Below are positions 1 through 5,757 of a DNA stretch of 5,757 bases, piece by piece. Origin of the DNA: Microcaldota archaeon. GTDB lineage: Archaea; Micrarchaeota; Micrarchaeia; Anstonellales; Bilamarchaeaceae. A program made the position numbers and the translations under genes. The notes beneath the pieces were generated by a model. The model was given only the letters and a program-made list of their open reading frames with translations, searched no databases and was not told the DNA's origin. Position 1 is the first letter of the stretch, and every line of letters starts with the position of its first letter. The DNA is taken from NCBI GenBank assembly GCA_030666035.1, contig DAOUYQ010000061.1, positions 1 to 5,757 on the forward strand, written 5' to 3'.

Positions 1-2637
1 ACACCCGCTAATGCGTTTGCAGAAAGGGGAGAAATCCCGATAAGGACCCCCAACTTCATTGAGAAGGAGGCCAATGCAGTGCTGAAGACCGCAGCGGAGC
101 GCGCCCGCCTTGAAGGTGCGCTCAACTCCCCGGCAGGAGAAACGCAAACATTTTACCTCAGCAAATTCCAGGCGGAAAATCTTGAGCAGCACCTTGTTTC
201 AATAGGCTTCCCCTGGGAAACAGCGGCTGATTATGCGCGCATCAAGTTTTCCGAAGTCCCTGAAGAGCAGAGGGGCGTCCTCTGGAGCACGGGCCAGAAG
301 GACCTGTACAAAGTTACGCTCACTGTGCCCCCAATGCTGCAGGAAGTGCTTAGGAAGGATAGGGGAGTGCAGCTCCAGAACGTCAAGAACAAGCTTTCGG
401 ACCTTCCCCTCGGCAGGCGGCGCTATGATGCACTAGTGAGGCAGGCCCGGTACGAGAACCTTCCCAGGGAAGACAAGGTATTCACTTTCAGGAAAAAGGA
501 AGGCGGGGCGAAGACCGCGCAGGCTATTTATGATGCGCTCAAGGCTTCGGGCCTTGTGGACGTTTCTTATGATGGCAAGAACACAGTGATAATCACGCAG
601 GCCCCTGAGAAGCCCAAGGCCAAGAAGAAGGTGATGCCGCTCACCCCTCTGCAGCTCGCCCTCCGCGGAGGCAGGCCGCAGATACTCAAGGCAAGGAAAG
701 TGTACCTTGAAAGGAACAGGAGCGGAGTGGTTGAGAGCCAAAACATGGACCCGTCGCAGGTGAAGCTTGCTTCTGACCTTGTGAAAGCTTTCGACCCCGA
801 GGCCAAAGGTGCAAGGAGCATAAAGTTCACTTTTGGGGTTGCTGATGAGCCTGGCACAGTGAAGGAAGTCTTTGCCACTAAAAAGAACCAGACCCCAGAG
901 GAAAGGACATATGGGTTGTTTTGCACTGGAGCAGCTTACCTGCAGCAGTCGTATTGGAGGCACAACAAGGAAGCGTATTTCAACAAGGCAATTGCAAATG
1001 GGCTGCTTGCCGGCAACAAGCTTGCAAAGGATGAGCCCGGGTTCTCTGAAGACTCTATCAAGCGAACGATGAAGGAATACGCGTTCATGCACTCCGGCCC
1101 AGGGGTAAAGAAGAGCAAGGAGCTCAGGGAGAGGTATGCCGCAAAGGCGAGCACCATGTATTACATGCTGGAGCAGTTCTCTGCAGAGGAACTGCTTATG
1201 CAGATTAAGGACCCGGCGGCAGCGCTCGGCCTGATGCACGGCGCCAACTTCCTCAGAGACACGATTTGCGCGCGCAATGCAGACTACCACAAGTGGGAGC
1301 CCGCAAAGCAGGAGCGCTACAGGAAGGCGGCTTTTGATGTTGGGCTGCGCACACTCATATTCATTGCCGCATGCGAAGGCGGAGGCCCGGTGCCATTGAC
1401 CTTCAGGGTTCCCTCCATGGAGAAAGAGCCTGCAAAGTTTGCAAAGTACAGGAAAGCATATACGAACATGCTCTTTTCATGGCTTGGCGGAAGCCCGCAG
1501 TTCACCTTCAAGGAAGCGGACGTAACCTACCGAACCTACGAGAGGATCGTGGTGACTCCAGATGGAAGGAGGTATCTCACAGTGCCTGTGCCAAAAGACC
1601 CGAAGCACGTGGAAATCATTGCAGAGTTTGTCCCCAAGGTTTCCCCAGAGGGAGTGCACTATTATGAAATTAAGAGAGATGAAAAAGGTAAAATCAAGAA
1701 AATAGACAAGAACAAGAGAAAGATACGGAAGATACTGCCCAGGGACTCGGTCGGCCCGTTCGGGCCTACTCCAGAGTTCAGGATAGGCGCATACCCGGTG
1801 AGGTTCAAGTACGAAATAATAAAGAAGACGCCCGAACCCATCCCAATCCCGGTGCCGGTCTGGCCAAAAGCCTATGCAGCGAAACACCACATAATGAGGG
1901 ACTGGGTCCTGAGATGGAAAGAGGCAATCGTCCGCATCCGGCCCACCAAGGAAATCCTGTTCAGCCAGGTGGTGAAGAACCCCTACCTCCGCACAATGGC
2001 GGTGGAGATAGACACTGATGTTAAGACCAAACAGAGGACAGCGTTCTTCCATCCCCCGCGCCACAGGTTCAATGAAAAAACCGGCAAGGAGGAGGCTCTT
2101 CCGGACTACTCGGATGAAGGAGATTACTACTCTGTGGGCTATGCAGAAGCTGGCAACAATGGAAAAGGAACCGTTTATGCATACAAGCGCCTTGATGCAG
2201 AAGACAGGAAGGAGCATCCCTACCCAGGGGATGCAAGGGAGTTCTACGGAATATCTGATGAGAAGCTGAAAAAGGAGGGCGTGAAGCGCGTTGCGATTGG
2301 GAGATATGACTTCGGCACAGGTGAAGTTGCTTTCAAGTCAGACAAGCTCAAGGCCACGCTTGAGAAACACTTCGTTGGCAACTGGCCCCTGACCAAGGAA
2401 AACATGGGAGAACCTCTTTCCAAGAAAGAAGTTGAGGAAGCAGGGATTAACTACCACGAAGGTGCAAACTACTACAGGATAACCGATGCAGACCTCGGTT
2501 CATATGGAGACACACAGGCCCTTGGCCCTGAAACAAGGATACGCGGGCCGTTCAACCGGGAAAGGACCGACCGCACCGCAATCCTGGAACCGAGCACCAA
2601 CATCCCAAAGATGTATACCCCAAAGAGGAAAAGGTGA
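1..2637 (+). CDS. Large basic protein of unknown function (probably 5'-partial)
   Basis: I do not recognise this protein. The frame is open from base 1 with no stop. The first in-frame start is GTG at 79 (852 aa); the 26 codons before it look coding (TPANAFAERGEIPIRT..., AGG arginines), so the true start is probably further left. Numbering from GTG 79: residues 1-170 look like mixed alpha/beta modules. A basic Pro/Lys linker (EKPKAKKK) follows near 175-185. Residues 270-480 are mainly helical and hold the only three cysteines (C282, C397, C432). A Lys/Arg-rich stretch lies at 535-557, and a Pro-rich segment (PEPIPIPVPVWP) at 585-596. An HPPRH motif is at 658-662, and the tail is basic (TPKRKR). 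I see no convincing membrane helix, and no signal peptide in the visible part. It heads a tight gene row with the two genes below. Nucleic-acid binding or a structural scaffold would fit the charge, but that is a guess. The coding call is firm; the function is unknown. Confidence 0.85.
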   Translation, partial: TPANAFAERGEIPIRTPNFIEKEANAVLKTAAERARLEGALNSPAGETQTFYLSKFQAENLEQHLVSIGFPWETAADYARIKFSEVPEEQRGVLWSTGQKDLYKVTLTVPPMLQEVLRKDRGVQLQNVKNKLSDLPLGRRRYDALVRQARYENLPREDKVFTFRKKEGGAKTAQAIYDALKASGLVDVSYDGKNTVIITQAPEKPKAKKKVMPLTPLQLALRGGRPQILKARKVYLERNRSGVVESQNMDPSQVKLASDLVKAFDPEAKGARSIKFTFGVADEPGTVKEVFATKKNQTPEERTYGLFCTGAAYLQQSYWRHNKEAYFNKAIANGLLAGNKLAKDEPGFSEDSIKRTMKEYAFMHSGPGVKKSKELRERYAAKASTMYYMLEQFSAEELLMQIKDPAAALGLMHGANFLRDTICARNADYHKWEPAKQERYRKAAFDVGLRTLIFIAACEGGGPVPLTFRVPSMEKEPAKFAKYRKAYTNMLFSWLGGSPQFTFKEADVTYRTYERIVVTPDGRRYLTVPVPKDPKHVEIIAEFVPKVSPEGVHYYEIKRDEKGKIKKIDKNKRKIRKILPRDSVGPFGPTPEFRIGAYPVRFKYEIIKKTPEPIPIPVPVWPKAYAAKHHIMRDWVLRWKEAIVRIRPTKEILFSQVVKNPYLRTMAVEIDTDVKTKQRTAFFHPPRHRFNEKTGKEEALPDYSDEGDYYSVGYAEAGNNGKGTVYAYKRLDAEDRKEHPYPGDAREFYGISDEKLKKEGVKRVAIGRYDFGTGEVAFKSDKLKATLEKHFVGNWPLTKENMGEPLSKKEVEEAGINYHEGANYYRITDADLGSYGDTQALGPETRIRGPFNRERTDRTAILEPSTNIPKMYTPKRKR
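66..70 (+). promoter_or_regulatory. Possible ribosome-binding site for an internal GTG start at 79
   Basis: GGAGG lies 8 bases before GTG 79 and would be a good Shine-Dalgarno site if gene 1 began there. However, the same bases read as in-frame codons (Glu-Lys-Glu-Ala) of an open frame reaching the window edge, and Glu/Lys codons often produce such matches by chance. I consider an upstream start somewhat more likely, so this site is doubtful. Confidence 0.3.
2632..2637 (+). promoter_or_regulatory. Ribosome-binding site of gene 2, overlapping gene 1 stop
   Basis: AGGTGA matches the core of the GGAGGTGA anti-SD complement and contains the TGA stop of gene 1. It sits 5 bases before the ATG at 2643. 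An in-frame TGA at 2640-2642 directly precedes that ATG, so gene 2 cannot start further upstream. The overlap of stop and binding site suggests translational coupling between genes 1 and 2. Confidence 0.6.
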
Positions 2638-2642
2638 GATGA

Positions 2643-4379
2643 ATGACTTATAAGGAAAAGAAGGAGAAGAAAATGTTTCCCCCAACCAGCTGCAGTGCAG
2701 CAGTGACCATCCTGGAGGGAGTAAAGGACTTCCCAAGGCCCCAGCACCAGCAGGCGCTTGATGCGGTTATGAAAGTGGAAGCATATCTTTCTAACCTGCA
2801 GAGCGGGACCATCAAGGAGGACAAGACATTCAAGGACAACTATAACAAGCTCACTGAGCTGATCCTGGCTGTCCGGGAAAAGGCGCTTTATTATGACATG
2901 AACGCCTCTACTGCCGAGGAAGGTCCACCCGTAAGCGTCCCTGCGGATAGGTATGGAAATGTTGCAAGGCATGCACAGGGTGCATTAGAATCCGTGGACA
3001 AACTGATGAGCAAGGAGGAGAAGGAAGGGGGCTCAAAGCTCGGGCTTGTTCCTTCAAGGGAAGAGGCCAGGGGAGAAAAGATAGAGCACAAGTCTCCCAG
3101 GTGGCCAGGGCTTAAGCTTCCCCAGCCGGTTTTGGGTAGGGGTGAGTTGACCGCAACAACCCAGAGTGTGCCGGATGAAGTCCTCCAGTATCTCACTACT
3201 GATGAAGCGGGGAACTATGATCCTGCACAGATAAGCGCGCTGGAAAATGACCTCGGCAAGATACTCACTGGATACTATAATGGCCTGACCGGGCCGGGAA
3301 GCATGGCTGCAGAAGGAGGTGCAGGTTTCTGGAACCACCTTGTGGACTTCTATGGAAACGAAGAAACGGCTAAGCATGTCGTCTGCGGAAGTGGGATGGC
3401 CCCCAACAGCTCAGCATGCTCCGGCCTTGTGAACGACCTCAAGAACGGGAGGGTGGATGATCTTTTGGAGGGAAGCTACCCGATTTCAGAAGCACTTAGG
3501 CGGGCGGATGAAACCAGCACAAGGCATTTTGCGAATGCCCGCCTTGCAATAGGTGTTGATGCCCTCTGGTGGCTATATGCAAACAACAGGCTCAGGCTTG
3601 GAATCAAGGGAGGCGCGAATATCTGGCAGATGGAAGAGCACATCCGTGGAACAGGGACAATCATCGCCCCTGATGGGACTGAAACCCCCCATAATATAAA
3701 TGAGGTTGAGAAAAACCTCCTTGTTGGGGGGAAGGCCCTTGCAGTGTTCGAGCTTGACCTTTCCAGAGACGTAACGCTGGGCCTGGGCGCAGGGGGAAGC
3801 TATGATGTGCGCCCGATAATCCCCGACAGGGAGCAGATAGCCACTGTGGATGTTGATGTAAAGCTGCTGGGCACCGCAGGCATTACTGATGAGACAAGCC
3901 TTGGGAACTATGTGCTCACCATTTCCGGCTCGTTTGGAGAGGACTACCAGAAATACCTGGGGAAAGCGGAGGGGACACTTACCCTTTTCCAGGTGGGCAA
4001 GGCAGGCCACTTCATTGGGATATACGGGCTCGCAAGCGCACTGAGGGAAAGCGGCAAAGGAGGGATGTTCGAAGTCTCATACAATGCTGCACAGCTTGCT
4101 CTTGGGCCACAAGTCGACCTTAACCTCCTTAGGAAAGAAGGCGCAAGCGGCCAGCTCAGCTTGACTCTTGCACCCACCCTTGTGTTCTATACTAACAAGG
4201 AAACCCCGCTTGACCTATCAGACCCCAAACACCTTTGGGGTGGAATCCTGGGCGTAAGGTACGAATCCGGGAAACTTACTGTTCCCAACTTCACACTGGG
4301 TGCATCAGTTATGCAGGCCCCCAAGGGCATGGCAGGAGCTCCGGTAACCGGAGGCCTGCAGCTGGAAGTGGAATTTTAG
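2643..4379 (+). CDS. Protein with helical N-terminal half and beta-barrel-like C-terminal half, unknown function
   Basis: I cannot assign this 578-residue protein to a named family. Residues 1-150 are polar and probably helical, starting with a Lys/Glu-rich stretch (YKEKKEKK). A flexible charged linker lies around 120-160. Residues 177-295 look helical and hold C248 and C259, which could form a disulfide. From about residue 296 to the end the sequence is a series of short amphipathic strands and Gly/Asp/Asn turns, for example RLAIGVDALWWLY, RLRLGIKGGANIWQM, GGILGVRYESG and FTLGASVMQ. By eye I count about 12-13 strands. The last residues, GLQLEVEF, end in Phe, as bacterial outer-membrane barrels do. 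There is no signal peptide or membrane helix, and an in-frame stop just before the ATG rules out an extension that might supply one. ATG 2673 is an alternative start that would drop ten residues. The gene lies 5 bases after gene 1 and 16 before gene 3. A barrel is an inference from pattern; a soluble beta-meander or lipocalin-like fold is possible. Confidence 0.88.
   Translation: MTYKEKKEKKMFPPTSCSAAVTILEGVKDFPRPQHQQALDAVMKVEAYLSNLQSGTIKEDKTFKDNYNKLTELILAVREKALYYDMNASTAEEGPPVSVPADRYGNVARHAQGALESVDKLMSKEEKEGGSKLGLVPSREEARGEKIEHKSPRWPGLKLPQPVLGRGELTATTQSVPDEVLQYLTTDEAGNYDPAQISALENDLGKILTGYYNGLTGPGSMAAEGGAGFWNHLVDFYGNEETAKHVVCGSGMAPNSSACSGLVNDLKNGRVDDLLEGSYPISEALRRADETSTRHFANARLAIGVDALWWLYANNRLRLGIKGGANIWQMEEHIRGTGTIIAPDGTETPHNINEVEKNLLVGGKALAVFELDLSRDVTLGLGAGGSYDVRPIIPDREQIATVDVDVKLLGTAGITDETSLGNYVLTISGSFGEDYQKYLGKAEGTLTLFQVGKAGHFIGIYGLASALRESGKGGMFEVSYNAAQLALGPQVDLNLLRKEGASGQLSLTLAPTLVFYTNKETPLDLSDPKHLWGGILGVRYESGKLTVPNFTLGASVMQAPKGMAGAPVTGGLQLEVEF
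2661..2666 (+). promoter_or_regulatory. Alternative ribosome-binding site for an ATG start at 2673 in gene 2
   Basis: AAGGAG lies 6 bases before an in-frame ATG at 2673, which would start gene 2 at MFPPTSC and remove the Lys/Glu-rich first ten residues. Even this shorter N-terminus is not a signal peptide, and PTSC does not fit a lipobox. The start at 2643 has the better AGGTGA site and closer coupling to gene 1, so I prefer it, without much certainty. Confidence 0.35.
4222..4241 (+). repeat. Perfect 8-bp inverted repeat with 4-base loop inside gene 2
   Basis: ACCCCAAA at 4222-4229 pairs perfectly with TTTGGGGT at 4234-4241 around the loop CACC. It lies within the coding sequence about 135 bases before the gene 2 stop and encodes part of the turn and strand DPKHLWG. 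There is no T-run after it, so it is not a typical terminator. It may simply be a product of codon choice. Confidence 0.5.
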
Positions 4380-4380
4380 A

Positions 4381-4387
4381 GGAGGTG
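4381..4387 (+). promoter_or_regulatory. Strong ribosome-binding site of gene 3
   Basis: GGAGGTG begins one base after the gene 2 stop and ends 8 bases before the ATG at 4396. It is an extended match to the archaeal/bacterial anti-Shine-Dalgarno sequence and decides the gene 3 start. That start is also supported by the signal peptide beginning exactly there. Confidence 0.8.
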
Positions 4388-4395
4388 CAAAAAAC

Positions 4396-5757
4396 ATGAG
4401 AACAACAATGCTCCTGCTTCTTTTCCTCCTTTCCTTCAGCATGCTTTCAGCAGTCTTCATAGACTACGATAGAGGGGACACGATGAATGACATGTATGAG
4501 TACGCGCAGGGCAGCACGGTCTATTATATTGACCAGCCTGTGCGCTATTACCTTGAAACTGACCTCTACCTGCCTTTTTCGGCTCGCGACCTCTGGCTTT
4601 CAGGAAACGGGAGCTACAGTGATATACATAGTGGGGATTCTGTCTGCGAAGGCCAGTTCAAATACCGCCTGCGCGTGCATGCGTATGCGCGCAACAGCGT
4701 TTCAGGGAAAATCCCTTCAGTAAGCGGAACAAGCGAAGACCCTGGAGACTGGCCGGACTGCACCGGCTCCTGCCCGGAAGGGAACAGGTATGTTCTCTGG
4801 AGCACCTCCACTTATAATGCGCATCTTGGTGATTATGGGGATGTGGGCAGGCAGATAAGCCCTACATCTGTTTATGGATGGAGGGGAATACGCATCCGTG
4901 AATCTGGAACAGGGCCATTTGATTCCAATGAGCGGGTGGATATGGCGGTTGTAATGAAGGGGAGCACTCGCCTCAGGAAAGGGGGCGCAACCGTTGTGGG
5001 CCCCAACACCCTTTCAGGCACCAGTTATTCTCATTCCCCCTCTTCCACGATTGGAATCTACACAAGCTCTTACACACAATACTCCTTCACGCAGAGAGTG
5101 AATGTTAACGGCGGGTTGGTTGCAGTGTTTGCCCCCGAAGGATATCCCCCCAGTGGGGAGGAAACTTATTGGGCATACCAGGACTTGGGGAACTCCCAGA
5201 ATGACTATTATACCGAAACCGTAACTTCCCCCGCATCTACCCTGAATGTTTACGATGAGAACCATGTTGGCATAATTCCGCCATATATTTTCTCTGTCGA
5301 CCCTGGCAGTGATGGCGGCCCCGACCCTTCACCTTACCAGGTTACAGCCGGGCAGGACCTTCCGGTAACACTAACTATGGTCATTCCTGCCCGCCCAAGC
5401 AAATACTATGCACTTCCATTTGAATTCTATGATGTGAATGTGAATGCGCCGCCAGGAACAACCTTTGCTGAAACAAGCGGCATAAACCAGTGCAGCAGCA
5501 GTTTCTATTTTGCTCGCCATATAAATGGGGGCTGGTTCCCTCCATATGATGCATATTACTCATCCATACAAGGAACCCTCCACATCCCGGCCACGCTTGG
5601 GCCCGGAGTGTACCAGGTTCCATTCTCCGTTGACTGGAGAAGCTGCAGCGGAGCAGAAGACTGCAATGGGAATGGAGTAACAGGCACCACCCCGGAGATT
5701 ATAATAGAGATTGAAATCCCGGATGAAATCCCTGACCCGGACCTCACCTGTACAATA
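4396..5757 (+). CDS. Secreted beta-rich surface protein, 3'-partial
   Basis: The frame is open from ATG 4396 to the last base, giving 454 codons without a stop, so the C-terminus is missing. Residues 1-19 are a Sec signal peptide: MRTT, then a Leu/Phe core (LLLLFLLSF), with likely cleavage after LSA. The mature part is rich in Tyr, Ser, Thr, Gly and Pro and looks like successive beta-sandwich modules, the clearest at about 293-440 (GPGVYQVPFSVDW is typical of Ig-like surface domains). Cysteines at 84, 122, 126, 366, 417, 423 and 452 include the close pairs 122/126 and 417/423, fitting disulfides outside the cell. There is one N-glycosylation sequon (N71-G-S). An acidic Pro linker (EIPDEIPDPD) near 440-450 appears to lead into another domain starting LTCTI. 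DCNGNG at 422-427 resembles a calcium-binding loop but is incomplete. The export signal suggests it acts on the cell surface or in the medium. Anchoring cannot be judged because the end is missing. I cannot name a family. Confidence 0.88.
   Translation, partial: MRTTMLLLLFLLSFSMLSAVFIDYDRGDTMNDMYEYAQGSTVYYIDQPVRYYLETDLYLPFSARDLWLSGNGSYSDIHSGDSVCEGQFKYRLRVHAYARNSVSGKIPSVSGTSEDPGDWPDCTGSCPEGNRYVLWSTSTYNAHLGDYGDVGRQISPTSVYGWRGIRIRESGTGPFDSNERVDMAVVMKGSTRLRKGGATVVGPNTLSGTSYSHSPSSTIGIYTSSYTQYSFTQRVNVNGGLVAVFAPEGYPPSGEETYWAYQDLGNSQNDYYTETVTSPASTLNVYDENHVGIIPPYIFSVDPGSDGGPDPSPYQVTAGQDLPVTLTMVIPARPSKYYALPFEFYDVNVNAPPGTTFAETSGINQCSSSFYFARHINGGWFPPYDAYYSSIQGTLHIPATLGPGVYQVPFSVDWRSCSGAEDCNGNGVTGTTPEIIIEIEIPDEIPDPDLTCTI

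Noticed and set aside
433..1290. 285-codon open frame on the - strand opposite gene 1
   Set aside because: Gene 1 on the + strand covers it completely. The antisense product is rich in Cys, His, Leu and Arg with no sensible domain, as expected for a shadow of a biased coding sequence.
1345..1374. Possible membrane helix in gene 1 (LRTLIFIAAC)
   Set aside because: The hydrophobic run is too short and is followed by EGGG; it looks like a buried helix in a soluble domain.
1753..1766. GGCCC-GTTC-GGGCC small inverted repeat in gene 1
   Set aside because: The stem is only 5 bp and encodes GPFGP with ordinary Gly/Pro codons; there is no T-run and no position suggesting regulation.
1477..2217. 246-codon open frame on the - strand opposite gene 1
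   Set aside because: It is a shadow of gene 1, with Cys/His/Phe-rich low-plausibility composition and no independent support.
2673..2693. Possible lipoprotein signal at the alternative gene 2 start (MFPPTSC)
   Set aside because: There is no hydrophobic core before the cysteine, and PTSC does not fit a lipobox.
2472..2972. 166-codon open frame on the - strand across the gene 1/gene 2 junction
   Set aside because: It spans the end of one strong gene and the start of another, and its composition is typical of reverse-complemented Lys/Glu codons.
4487..4723. 78-codon + strand frame inside gene 3
   Set aside because: It is out of frame within gene 3, which has a signal peptide and a strong ribosome-binding site.
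5145..5159. TCCCC/GGGGA inverted repeat in gene 3
   Set aside because: It is a short stem within a coding Pro/Gly stretch, expected by chance in this base composition.

Overview
The window holds three large genes head to tail on the + strand. They fill almost all of it, with no RNA gene, mobile element, CRISPR array, promoter or terminator that I can support. The organism is probably a poorly characterised archaeon, plausibly of the DPANN type. The reasons are Shine-Dalgarno sites of the AGGTGA / GGAGGTG kind, arginine encoded mainly by AGG plus CGC, tightly packed genes, and a gene-3 product that looks like a lineage-specific archaeal surface protein. This is inference: no marker gene is present and an uncultured bacterium cannot be excluded.

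Layout. Positions 1-2637 are one open frame that is already open at the left edge, so gene 1 is probably 5'-truncated. It encodes at least 852 residues (879 if read from the edge) of a basic, mostly soluble-looking protein with no domain I recognise. Five bases after its stop, gene 2 (2643-4379, 578 aa) has a helical, polar N-terminal half. Its C-terminal half of about 280 residues is a run of amphipathic beta hairpins ending in Phe, the general look of an outer-membrane-type beta-barrel, but there is no signal peptide. Sixteen bases after gene 2, gene 3 (from 4396, still open at 5757, at least 454 codons) has a clear Sec signal peptide and a beta-rich, Tyr/Ser/Thr/Pro-rich extracellular sequence with paired cysteines. 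It ends in an acidic Pro linker that seems to lead into a further domain outside the window.

The spacings (5 and 16 bases), each with a ribosome-binding site in or against the preceding stop, argue for one polycistronic unit. A large basic protein, a barrel-like protein and a secreted beta-sandwich protein together suggest a cell-envelope or surface-structure locus. That function is inferred from architecture only; none of the three matches a family I can name. The main points of interest are the barrel-like gene 2 without an export signal, the very large unrecognised gene 1, and the possibility that the trio is an undescribed surface or export system.
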